Source: Utricularia gibba (taxonomy: Eukaryota > Streptophyta > Magnoliopsida > Lamiales > Lentibulariaceae). From it: DNA of 64,000 nt. Shown here piece by piece: positions 1-10,398 of this stretch (position 1 is its first letter; every line of letters starts with the position of its first letter). The stretch is taken from assembly GCA_002189035.1 (NCBI GenBank), contig CM007989.1, forward strand, positions 7,917,501 to 7,981,500, in the 5' to 3' direction. The notes below the pieces were generated by a model. That model made no database searches. It was given only the letters and a program-made list of their open reading frames with translations, and was not told the origin of the DNA. The translations under genes were made by a program, and so were the position numbers.

Positions 1-148
1 GAAATGAATGCAACATTCAACAACATTACACAATAGTAAAAGCCAAATGGACTGCATGAATTTGTTGCCGCAATCATGCTGTATGAGAAACGTTTTATGA
101 TAGAGCTTCCAAACATGAATTGCATGCAAAGTGATTGTTATACCTAAC

Positions 149-1396
149 CTCTTTGAGGGCATTAATAAAACTCCATTTTACACTGTCTTCACCTTCACAA
201 GGTGTCAATATGTTTCCTGGATAGCCTCTGAAATGTATCTGCATACGTCAAGCATGTGATCAATTGAATATACTTTTAAAGAGAACCCATGATCAAGTTA
301 CCCTTACAGTATATTCCTCTGAATACTTTCATCTAACATGCAAGCATCAAAAAATCCCAAATAGATGTTCAGATTCATGACCTAGACCGTTTTTGGATCG
401 TTTAGAAAAAACACATACCAACCACATACGATTTTTTCTTGGTAGGTCAGCATGTTGCCAAGACATAAATAAACAAAATTTTCTGAAAAGACCCATCAAT
501 TTCTCATTCCCTAGTAATCCACAATATTTAGCATAAAAAACTGCAGGCTTGCTTGTGCACATTCATCCTAGCTTGAGAAAGATACTGAATAGAAGTACAT
601 ACAGTTAAGTTCCATGGCCTTTCTGGTTCTGCACAAAGAATATCAAAAAGAACCCCAGTGGGAATATACCTGACAAAGAATGCGCGACATGGTCATAGAA
701 AGCAAGTAGAGTCACTAATATTGCCAAAAAAAAAAAGCATGAAACACTAAATAAGCTTTTGAGAAATGAGCTAATTTAAATCACGCAAATAAACACCGTA
801 AAAACGCCCTTTCATATTTGTTCATGGATATTAATATGATGTGATCTCTTCAATCTTAAAAGTAATTAACAGTTCACAGTGCTGAACTCACCATTTGAGA
901 GGCAATCCTTTATACTCGAACCATACCGTGTCAACTCCAGGTGGAAGTGAGCTACTAAAGAAAGGCTTGATCTGAGATACTAACAGTGGTAGGTATCCCG
1001 TACGAGGCGCTAGAATCTGTATCACGAACCCATGTACAAGATACATCAACTAAATTACCCCTTCGCCAAGCATTCAATCCCTAATAATCTCCTTTCAAAA
1101 ATCTTGATTTCTTTATTTTTTCTCAGAACAAAATGATACCCACAGATCATTCTTCTGAATGCAGTAAAACGCACGGCCGGCCAATGCGCAGAGAGTAATA
1201 AAAAAAAATTGTTTGGGCGAGAAATACTTGAGCCACAAACCAAACCAAAAAAACCAAATTACAGAAAGAGTACCAAGGCCGGCGGCGGCGGAGGAAGAGT
1301 AGTGACTTCGGCGTCGTGGAGGTGAATCTGAAGGGGTATGGCACCACTCCATACATACTGCAGCGCCTCCGTTCTGCCTTCATAATCCCTCGCCAT
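149..1396 (-). CDS. ATG5: Autophagy protein 5 (ATG5), 5' portion, truncated by window edge
   Basis: ATG5 is the ubiquitin-fold protein covalently linked to ATG12; with ATG16 it forms the E3-like complex that lipidates ATG8 in autophagosome formation. Four coding exons are seen on the minus strand: 1274-1396, 892-1016, 603-669 and 149-238, in exact phase (405 nt, 135 residues). The protein starts MARDYEGRTEALQYVWSG, then IPLQIHLHDAE, LAPRTGYLPLL, a WFEYKGLPLKWYIPTG stretch across the exon 2/3 junction, LCAEPERPWNLT, and FRGYPGNILTPCEGEDSVKW. All are hallmark plant ATG5 N-terminal segments. Residues 1-41 are exon 1. The rest, including the acceptor lysine for ATG12 and the C-terminal ubiquitin-like domain, lies left of base 1; nothing in 1-148 continues the frame. 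The start is the ATG at 1396, which gives the usual N-terminal length. Identity is close to certain; completeness cannot be judged. Confidence 0.95.
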
Positions 1397-3059
1397 AACT
1401 CTCCTCGACAGGAGAATCGTAGACGCGGATATTTTCCTTCCTCGAAAAATCGATTTTTTGCCAACGACTCTCGTCTCGTCAACTGCTTCTGCCAGAGCAA
1501 GCCGGCGACTCCTTCCCGTCAGCCCAATCTAGAGCTCCTGGATAATTTTTCTCTGTGATCTGGGCCTCCAACTTCACAAACCCATTTACTGTTGGCCCGA
1601 AATGACAGCTGGCAAGATATTACAATCTGTGGGCCCCATGCATCCATTGCTGCCACATCATTTTTTAATTTTAGCTTCATCCTCGACAGATTCTGTCCCT
1701 TTATTCGCCCCATTTCACGATAAGATAATTTTCCCCTCCGCTCCTGATATTATTCAGATATTTTTTTATTTTTTGAATTAAAAATAATAAAATAACACGC
1801 CCAAAAAAATGATTCATGATATTTAAAGTCTATTTAGAACATTTTTTTTTTATTTTTGAAGATATGTTCCAAAAATAGTTTTGTGATTAAATATAAATAA
1901 TTTATATTTAAAAAAAAATCAAAGTTTTAAAAACATTTATTATTTTTAAAAATGCACATAACTTTAACTTACTTTTTCAGAAATACCTTATTTTTTTACG
2001 TGGTTACATAAGAAAACTTTAATATCAATTTGAAATAATTTACAATTTAAAAATATTACAAAATAATTTTATTATCAAATGTCTGATTCGAACATTTAAT
2101 CCTTACATTTTCTCCATCTTTGGTCTGCCTTCATAAAGTTACATATACTCACATTACTCTAAATCAGATACATTTAACTTTAGAGTTTCTATCAACTCTT
2201 ATCTATACTGAAAAAAAAAATCTCATGCAAAATTTACATGATCATTTTACTCAATATTATTTTTTTCATTTATATTCATAACCTATAATGATTTATATTG
2301 CAAAAAACATGAAAATCTAAAAATATTTTTTATTTTTAAAAAAGTTGCATATATTTAAGTTTTATTTTATTATAAGCGTTTCTAAAAAAAGATTTTAGAG
2401 AAGTAAAAGCTCATTTGCTTTTCTTTTCATTAAAAAAAATGATTATTTATATTTTATAATATAAATGTACCGTATTTGGGCACGCGGCATGCACCAGCCA
2501 CGTGTCAGGGCATCAAGGGTGGAGTGCTGACGTGATATTTAATATTTTATTAATTAGGTAATTATAATATATCTTAATGACATGTAATATATGTTTTTTA
2601 TGAAATTGTTTTTTACAAAAAATGACGTATTCGATATCTCTCACCCACCTGCTCTCCCAGTAGCCGGTAGCTAAAATGCGGTCTTTTTGTACTTTTGACC
2701 TGATGTCGTGGCGCCTAATTATTTCCGTGCCCTTCTTTTGCTATACGTTGGAGATTAGAAACTAAAATATCTTGCTCTGCTTCTCTTCCTCCTGCCCTTT
2801 CATTTCTCCTGCCAAGAGCGCTGCCCCACTGGTGAAGGGTTGCTTTTATTCTTCACTTATTCGTATGTGGGTACTTAGATTCCGGCTTTTCTTCCAGTTC
2901 ATCGTGTAAAGTTTTGTTCTTTTCGTTGAAAAATCTTACAGAAGAGGAATCCTAAAGGAATAGCTTTGTTTATACAGGATCTGAAAGTGGGAATTGACGA
3001 TTTTGATCAAGGAAAGAGTTGACGTTTGCGTCTGGAGGAAATTTCGCTTTTTTTCTGCT
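1397..3059. other. Divergent intergenic region between ATG5 and the REVEILLE-like gene
   Basis: No gene is supported here. From about 1740 to 2480 it is low-complexity AT-rich DNA. A G-box core CACGTG lies at 2499-2504 and an evening-element sequence at 2764-2772. The pyrimidine-rich stretch around 2770-2830 probably holds the transcription start of the plus-strand gene. A short ORF antisense to ATG5 exon 1 is a shadow. Confidence 0.6.
2764..2772 (+). promoter_or_regulatory. Evening element AAAATATCT
   Basis: The sequence AAAATATCT is an exact evening element, the site bound by CCA1/LHY/REVEILLE MYB proteins and by few others. It lies 288 bases before the start codon of a REVEILLE-type gene, in the likely proximal promoter or 5' leader. 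The match is seen directly; its role in clock regulation is inferred. Confidence 0.55.
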
Positions 3060-4292
3060 ATGGATGCCCGGGTGGGTTTAGACTTGATTTGGTTTCAGAT
3101 AGCTTTGTGTATGTGTGTTTTCTTTTTCTCTCTGTTTTCTTTGTTTGTTCAGAGATTGAGCTTGAGGCTTCTAGTAACGCACCCCTCCTGGGGCATTATA
3201 TGTATAGCTTCCATGAGTCACTTGTCAATTTAGGATTAACGTGTGTCTGTTCTTGTGTCTAATGTAGGAAGAACTCGTATCTTGTGAATCAGAAACCGCG
3301 GTTCCCCATGTGGGCTGCGAGAGTAGTAAGGATATTCAGAGAAGCTATGAGTTGCATAATCATGTGGATGACTTCGCTCCAAAGGTTGATTTGATGTTAA
3401 ATTGTTGGAACTTAGAGCAACTTGATTGCTTATCATGTGTGTATTGTATTGATTCAGGGGAGGAAGCCATATACCATAACAAAACAAAGAGAAAGATGGT
3501 CTGATGAAGAGCACAACAGATTCATCGAGGCATTGAAATTACATGGTCGAGGATGGAGAAAAATCGAAGGTACCCAGTCTACCTGATTCTTCATCAATCA
3601 TGGCGTTTACCCTTTACATTCTTGTTCTAATTCGTGAGAGTTTTTGTTACCGTAGAGCACGTGGGAACTAAAACTGCTGTGCAAATCAGAAGCCATGCAC
3701 AGAAATTCTTCTCAAAGGTCTTTCTGCTCTTTCTTCTACGACATTACATCTATCCATTGGGACCTGCGCAAAGCTTACTTGAATTGTGGTTTTCAGGTTG
3801 TTGGCAAGTTGATAGAAATCCCTCCTCCCAGGCCTAAGAGGAGGCCACTTCATCCTTATCCTCGCAAAATATTCTCTCTAGTGAAATCCGCGTTGCAGCA
3901 GGAGGACGAATCCCCCAAGTCTGTAGTCTCTGCGCCACTTCCTATTCTTCATTCAGATGAGGCTGCTGCAGATTCATCCCTTATTGAAGGAATCCCAGAG
4001 AAGGTACACATTTTCAACATACTGTAGAGTATCCTAACACATTCTAGCCGTAGCAGCTCCCTTAGAGTCTTGTTGTTAGCAGGAGCCCCAGATGGAGAGC
4101 CTCTCTAAACCCACTGCTGCTCCTGTACAAGAATCCAGTGGGCGGTACTTGAAGCTGTTTGGCAAGACACTGTTCATCACCACTGACCCACGTTCCATTC
4201 TCAAGTTTCAGGGGGAAGCAAATAGCAGCTGCACTGCTCTGTCCATACCCCAAGTTACCTTGAGGTCCTCGAGGAATCATGAATTTTGTTGA
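3060..4292 (+). CDS. REVEILLE/CCA1-like single-MYB (SHAQKYF type) transcription factor
   Basis: This is a nuclear factor of the CCA1/LHY/REVEILLE family, whose members bind evening elements and link the circadian clock to output. Six exons join in phase: 3060-3071, 3268-3384, 3458-3569, 3656-3717, 3797-4003 and 4083-4292 (239 residues). The first coding exon is only 12 nt (MDAR). The MYB domain spans about residues 44-76, from [20 protein letters not shown] to SHAQKFFSK. The family motif [18 protein letters not shown] follows after an unusually short linker. The C-terminal [17 protein letters not shown] matches the KLFGKT motif of RVE1/RVE2/RVE7 rather than the RVE8 branch. At 239 residues it is shorter than RVE1 (just under 400). 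The subfamily (RVE1/2/7) is inferred from these motifs; the exact orthologue is not settled. Confidence 0.9.
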
Positions 4293-5436
4293 AGATGCGC
4301 TGTACCATAAACACTCTACTCCTATCATCATACTCTGTATAGGATCAAGCTCACTGCCATTCTCTGCATCCTTGCGCCGTACAATGGCTGCTGTACTTTG
4401 CGCCGAGACCCAGAAGCTCTCCTGCCTCCTTTCTTCTGGCAGTTGCCATTTTGGATCCGTAAAATGGCTGCTATTTTCAAACAGCAGCGGTCCAAAATCA
4501 TACAGAGCAAGCCCGACGAACGCGAAAACTGAAAACAGAAAAATGGGCCTGGGCCCAATATCAGTGTGTTGGGCCTAGAGATTATCCAAAAGGAGACACT
4601 TGCACGTGGCTGATGTGTCAAAAACATGACGGTGGAAATGAACAATAATATACATAAATAAAAATTTCGAGAAAGGTTTGGTTATTTATACTAATAAATA
4701 TACATATATATTAAAAATTACATTTATTAGATAAATATATTCTGAATATATTGGTGATTTATAAAATAAAAATTATATTTTTCAAAAATCTTATACTACT
4801 TGAGTTTTTTTTTACTGAAATGAAGTTTGATTACTTTTTCAAAATAATTGTATTAAATTTAAAATATTTCAAAATATAAAAAATGAATTAGGATGCAGTC
4901 ACGCTTCAAGTATAATTTTTTAAGGATTAAAACACTTATTATATCCAAATCTATCAAAATTCAAAGCATCATTATATCTTATTTTTATCTAATTATTAAT
5001 AATTAAAGTATATTAGTAATTAAACCTAATATTTCAGAATAAATTTTAAAATATAACAATAATAAAGAAAGATCAAATATGGAGGCAAAAGAAGCCTGGG
5101 CATTTGATGTTTCTCTGTATTGCGTGTATGAGATTTGTCCGGATCCCACCTGAACATCGTACACCATTTAGGAAGCTGCTTTCCTGTAAAGAAAGCGTTG
5201 TAAGGATCCCCGAAGCATAGAGCCTGGGCAGGGAAACGAAGCATACAGAAGCTTTCTCCTCTACCTTAAACGATGACCGTCATCGTCAGAAGTCGAAAAA
5301 CCTACAGGATTGCCGGAGAACATTTGCGGCCGAGCTTCTGTGCTGCTGTAATGGGATATACGAATGGAGTTCTTGAGCTTGGAGTAGAGAGGAAAACTGT
5401 CATGGACACCAATACAGAGAAATGCTGTATGTTTCC
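4293..5436. other. Intergenic, convergent 3' ends
   Basis: Holds the 3' region of the REVEILLE-like gene and of the KANADI-like gene. Two GGCCCA-type motifs occur near 4548-4575. Bases 4620-5080 are AT-rich. A short plus-strand ORF at 5273-5491 overlaps the last exon of the KANADI-like gene and shows no homology that I recognise. Confidence 0.5.
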
Positions 5437-6969
5437 TTACGTGAAAGAGATGCTTCTGAGTGTAGGAGTTGTTGGTGGACTATTGTCATGAAACCCTTTT
5501 CGTGGATCATCTCTTTCCGCAGTGAGGTTTGGAACTCCGGTGAGCCGATCGGGGAGATCATCTTTACCAAATCCTGCAAAACACCATTTTTTCAATTAGG
5601 GCAACTTAAGTTGAAGTAGCTGTGGATCTGAAATGCTCATGAAAAGTTACCTGAGATGGTTGCAGGCTTGTCAGAGGTTTTGAGAGTTCGATACATCTAC
5701 ATGGTAAGGAGAGGAGTTAGAGTGAGAGGAGAAGGCAGCAAATCGAAACCCCAGATTGGTGGGTTGGTTTCTGAGCTTCATCCCTTTGATTTTGAAAGAA
5801 GAATCTTACTAAAAGAAGATGATGAACAGTAAATCAGGCCAAAGAATGGTGTAGTAATCAATGGGAGGAGGCATCATTGAGAAATCATGATTTCTGCTGC
5901 TGCACCGGAGACCCACACAGAGAAATATACAAAAAAAAAACAACTGATAACGACGGGGACAGAATCTGAGTGGTGAGGTTTACTTCATCATAAATCCTTC
6001 GTTTCTCCAACCAGCAAAAGAGAACTTCACTTCTTTCAGAGTCACACAAATGGATGCAGAATACTGTCGCATTTGGTTCTAATGTTGAGAGAGTTTATAG
6101 CTAGAAACCAGTATAGAACACAGCACAGTTTTTGTGGGGTTTTGAACTGGGATGATACTGTAGAATAGGGTGATGCGTGGCGGTTCTTACCTGCAAATGG
6201 CTTTTGACATGAGCGAGGGTGAGATCCTTGACGTCCATGAGCTCGAGAACTGACTTCGGTGTCGCTCCTGAGTTCATAACACAAATAATCTGCAGTAAAC
6301 AAGACGTCCATATTTCCCGATGAGGAGCAGAATAAGTGGTAGTTACTTACTGTCATGGCCGCCGAGAAGCTCCACGGCATGAACAAACCGAGCGTGAAGA
6401 CTAGTGGTCCATCTCATTCTCGGAGCCCTCATGCTGCTTCTCTTTGCGGGAATCTTTGGAAGAAATCTCGACGATGAAGACGGTCTAATGATTGTGTGAT
6501 CCTGCAGCTGATATCCAGAAAGACTGGCGCTTAGCGGCTTCGAAGAAGAAGGCATTTGGCAGAAGCGCTTAGGGTTCTGGTCTGATCCCAGAAACGGAAA
6601 CGACCCACTGGAGTAAACCGGAATACCCTTTATCGGCGAAGTAGAAACAGAAGAAGCAAAAGTGGGGTTTTTGTGTTTTCTCTGTATCTCCTCCTGCTGC
6701 TGCTGGATCTTGGTTCCGGGTGAGAGGGAGAGATTTGTGAGTGAACCATCGTCGCCGCCGCCACGGCTCAACGAAAGGGAAAGAGCATCACCAGGCGTCT
6801 CTCTCTGGGAATCACAGCTGTTGCTGCAGCTGTAGTTCGGCAGACTGATCTGAAGAGAAAGATCAGGTGGCGGAGGAGCAACCGCTTCTTGCCGTGGTTG
6901 ACTTGTCTTCTTTAACGGCGGGAGCTCAACCAAAAACCCAAATCCCCCTTGATACTCAACAGGGGCCAT
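5437..6969 (-). CDS. KANADI4/ATS-like GARP transcription factor
   Basis: KANADI proteins are nuclear repressors that specify abaxial identity; KAN4 (ABERRANT TESTA SHAPE) acts in the ovule integument. Exons on the minus strand are 6351-6969, 6191-6267, 5651-5696 and 5437-5573 (292 residues, phases closed). The N-terminus carries PPDLSLQISLPN, shared with Arabidopsis KAN4. The GARP DNA-binding domain covers about residues 181-237: RAPRMRWTTSLHARFVHAVE, then LLGGHDRATPKSVLELMDV, then KDLTLAHVKSHLQMYRTLK. The C-terminal exon ends RSISFT and lacks the LEFTLGRPxW motif expected in the family. A strong donor (GTAAGG) overlaps the stop codon, so a longer spliced form is possible, but I found no convincing downstream exon. 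The family is certain; KAN4 orthology is likely from the N-terminal motif. Confidence 0.9.
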
Positions 6970-9084
6970 TCTTCTTCTTCTTCTTCAATCAAGATCTCCA
7001 TCCATTTCTAAACAGCTTCTGCGCTCAAGAGTAAAGAGATCTGAGGAACTGAAAACGCTAAAGCCCCAGAGAGAAAGGAAGAGCTCCTTGTGGAAGATTA
7101 GAACTCAGAAAAGGAAGCAAACAATGGATGGAATGGGAAAAAAGGCGTGTCGGTTGGGTTCCATTGAAATTCTTCGGAGACATGTGTTACAGGCAAAAAA
7201 GAAAAACAAAAGAAGAAGATGATGAAAACAATATTTTTATAAACATTATTTTAAAATATTTATGCTAAAAATATATTTTATTTGACATTTTGAAATCTCT
7301 GACTGTGAAGCTTGAATTAAAAAAAAAAAAGATAATTTTAATTTATTTACTTAATAATCATTTATTTTTTTTAAAAAAATGATGCTGGGGATTTGGATTC
7401 ACAGATAAAATTGAATGTATAGAAGTGGACCAAGATTCTGAAAGCGAAGGGACACACAACTATCCATGTCTAGCATTAGGAAAGATTAACCACATTTGAG
7501 TATAATAAAAGTGCCAAATCTTTACCCTAAAATCACGGAGCTTAGTCATGATATGATAATGTGATGTTCCGTCTCATGAAAGGGCTTTAACCAAATCTCA
7601 CATGGATTTCAAATGGAATAGAGTATAAGATTAAGTAAAATTATCATGTAAATCTTGCACAAGTCATTTTTTCAAACATGATGGATGATCATTGATAGTA
7701 AATTTAAAATTAAATATGCTTGGTCTGAAATAAAGTTAGGATGGATTATATTTTGATAATACAGATAAAAAAAATATAAAATCGTAAGAATTAGATATTT
7801 GAAAGATATTATATTATACAAAATGATAGTAAATTGTTATATTTATTATCAACACCAAGTGAATTAAGATTCTTTAAATAAAAATATCATTATAATTTTG
7901 AACGATACATTCTTTATGAAGAAATTGTTCATAATGTTTTGCGAGTGTTAAGTTTCTGGGACAAGGCAAATTCACCCATCAGAGCGCCTTCTTGGGGAAG
8001 CCGGGAAACCAGGGTGTGGGGTTGTTGAGGATCCACATCCAGGGTTTTCCGGCGAGTACTTTTACATGGGATGTACTGATGATATCTGGGTGGGAGAAAA
8101 TACAGACAGGAGTTGAATAGACAAAATGCCTGGCATCCGTCGCCATCCTCCAACTGCTCCCTTCTTCCCCGTCTTGAATGCCAGCAGCCCTCTCTTTTAA
8201 TAGATTCTTTCTTCCCCAAATCCCAAGTTTCCCACAAACAGCAACACACCCAGGCGCTTCATCCCAACCAACCCACCGGGATCGGAGGAGCAACCTCTTT
8301 CAGGAAAAGAGAATCTGAGACGGGGTTAGGACAGGAGGGAAGGGAGAGCAAGCACTGAGAAGTCAGAGAGAGGATGGTGGAGTCTGCAGGGCTGTGGAGG
8401 TGCCATCGGAAAACTGAAAAGAAGGACAAGTGGGAAATGATTTGGTAATCGATGGCTCCATGATTCCGGTGGGCCAAGGGAATGATGACGATGACCCAAG
8501 GATTCTGAGTTACTGGATTTTGTGGAGGAGTAACTGGACTAGGCCCATCGGCGAACCGGGTACTACTGCTGTAAAGTGGAGATAACACAAGGCCCAACCT
8601 TCAGCCCACCGGGGAAATGGGCGACGGCGCGTTGGGAATGCCTCCATGGCCCGGATCGGCGGTCGGATGGAAACCGGATAAGAATGAAGAGGGAAAGCAC
8701 CGGTCGCTGGTCCCAATGATTACTGTAAAGCATCATCGTCCTTTAAAATTTGACAGAGACCCCCGCTGCGCAGAAAGGATGACGGCGGGTTGGACCCGAC
8801 GACCGCAGTAGAGTGTCGGTGATCGGAAACACGACGTTGCCGATTTGCTGCACAATGCAGATCGTCTACTCTTGTCTTACTAAGTAAAAGACGAGTATCC
8901 AGATGGTGTGCTGTTTTTAACTTCCCGGCGATGAGTCACCACCGGTAAAGCTAAAAAAAAATTGCACGGGGGAACGCGTGGAGCCGCCCATGGCCGCGGC
9001 GGGGACCACGTTCTCCTTCTTGTTTCCCAGTGATTGTCCATAAGTACTCACTCACTCTCTGCTGCTCCCCTCACTCACTCTCAC
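6970..9084. other. Divergent intergenic region between KANADI-like and aspartic protease genes
   Basis: No gene is supported. A GAA/CTT-rich leader (about 6971-6985) sits upstream of the KANADI-like start. Bases 7200-7930 are AT-rich and contain a decayed dispersed repeat. The GC-richer block 7930-8360 has overlapping ORFs of about 105 codons in two minus-strand frames with no family signature. GGCCCA/TGGGCC motifs cluster at 8470-8620. Bases 8620-9080 are probably the promoter of the protease gene. Confidence 0.4.
7590..7800. repeat. Decayed dispersed repeat, copy 1
   Basis: This stretch aligns by eye with about 26795-27020 in the same orientation. Shared elements in order are: CAAATC(T/C)CACAT, a block reading CATTTTTTCAAACA, a block ending AAATTAAA(T/C)AT, and a GGATGA-containing AT stretch. 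The leading AAATCTCACAT resembles the TCCCACAT signature near the ends of many plant LTR elements; that reading is inference. No coding capacity remains. Confidence 0.45.
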
Positions 9085-10398
9085 ATGGCTTCTCTCAAAA
9101 GGTGTCTCTTCTTCCTTGCGCTCTTTCCTCTCCTGCGCCTTTCGGTGCAAGAATCCCACCACCATTATGGCCGTCCGATCTCACTCCACCTTACCAGAAC
9201 TTCTTTGTCAAACATATCGGGACTCTTCTCCTCCTCCCTTGCAGCAGCTACTAAAACGGCGGCGACGCGCCCCCGCCCACCCTTCTACTACAACTACCAT
9301 AACTCATTCAAGTACTCAATGGCTCTAATCGTCTCATTGCCCATCGGAACCCCGCCGCAGACTCAGAGAATGGTACTGGATACAGGGAGCCAGCTGTCGT
9401 GGATTCAGTGCCACGGGAAGACGAAACAGAGGCTGCCGCCGGCGTCCGCTTTTATACCTTCGCTCTCATCCTCCTTCTCCGTCCTACCTTGCAGTCATCC
9501 GATCTGTAAGCCCAGAACACCGGATTTCACCCTCCCTACCACCTGCGACCAGAAACGCCTATGCCATTATTCCTATTTCTACGCCGACGGGACTCTGGCT
9601 GAGGGGAATCTCGTCAAGGAGAAGATCACCTTTTCTCCTTCTAGAGTTACTCCTCCCTTGATCCTTGGATGCGCAACTGATTCCGGCGAGGCGGAGGGTA
9701 TTCTTGGAATGAATGTTGGCCGGCTGTCGTTCGCTTCTCAAGCCAGGGTGCCCAGATTTTCCTACTGTGTACCGGCGAAATCGCAAGGGCAGAGCAGCGC
9801 CAATGGTACATTTTACCTGGGCCGAAATCCCTACTCCCGAAGTTTCCATTACATCAAGCTATTGACGTTCCCAGAAAGTCAGCGAATGCCCAATCTGGAT
9901 CCCTTCGCCTACACCGTCACCCTGACCGGAATCCGATTCGGGAGAAAAAAACTCAACATCCCCCCATCCGTCTTCCTGCCAAACGGCGGCGGATCCGGGC
10001 AGACGATGATCGATTCCGGCACACAGTACACTTTTCTCGTGGACGCCGCCTATTCCAAGGTCCGTGAGCAGGTAATGAGGCGCGCGGGGCGGAAACTGAA
10101 GAAGGACTACATCTTCGCCGGCGCCCTGGACATGTGCTTCGACGGGAGCCCCGTTGAGGTCGGACGCCTGATCGGGCAAATCGGTTTCCAATTCGAAAAC
10201 GGAGTCGAGATCGTGATCGACAAGGAGCGGAACCTGGACCACGTCGGCGACGGCGTACATTGCCTCGGAATCGGCCGATCGGAATCCCTCGGCATCGCGA
10301 GCAACATCATCGGAAACTTCCACCAGCAAAACCTCTGGGTGGAGTTCGATTTGATTAATCGAAGATTAGGTCTCGCGAGGGCCAAGTGTGGGAAATAA
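9085..10398 (+). CDS. Secreted pepsin-like aspartic protease (A1 family, At1g66180/At5g37540 type)
   Basis: An intronless gene for a plant A1 aspartic endopeptidase, probably entering the secretory pathway. The chosen start gives 437 residues opening with MASLKRCLFFLALFPLLRLS, a clean signal peptide. An in-frame ATG at 9034 would add 17 hydrophilic residues in front and is less likely. The catalytic motifs are DTGS at residues 99-102 (MVLDTGSQLSWIQC) and DSGT at about 310-313 (QTMIDSGTQYTFLVDAAY). The flap region holds YFYADGTLAEGNLVKEK, and cysteines such as LPCSHPICKPR fit the nepenthesin-type insert. NIIGNFHQQNLWVEFDL near the end is typical. The closest relatives I recall are Arabidopsis At1g66180 and At5g37540, related to PCS1. 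Substrates are unknown. Confidence 0.95.
   Translation: MASLKRCLFFLALFPLLRLSVQESHHHYGRPISLHLTRTSLSNISGLFSSSLAAATKTAATRPRPPFYYNYHNSFKYSMALIVSLPIGTPPQTQRMVLDTGSQLSWIQCHGKTKQRLPPASAFIPSLSSSFSVLPCSHPICKPRTPDFTLPTTCDQKRLCHYSYFYADGTLAEGNLVKEKITFSPSRVTPPLILGCATDSGEAEGILGMNVGRLSFASQARVPRFSYCVPAKSQGQSSANGTFYLGRNPYSRSFHYIKLLTFPESQRMPNLDPFAYTVTLTGIRFGRKKLNIPPSVFLPNGGGSGQTMIDSGTQYTFLVDAAYSKVREQVMRRAGRKLKKDYIFAGALDMCFDGSPVEVGRLIGQIGFQFENGVEIVIDKERNLDHVGDGVHCLGIGRSESLGIASNIIGNFHQQNLWVEFDLINRRLGLARAKCGK

Noticed and set aside
7929-8360. Overlapping minus-strand ORFs of 104 and 106 codons and a plus-strand ORF
   Set aside because: Two frames on one strand are equally open, with no conserved motif or convincing splice structure. 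Noted only as a GC-richer island near TGGGCC motifs.
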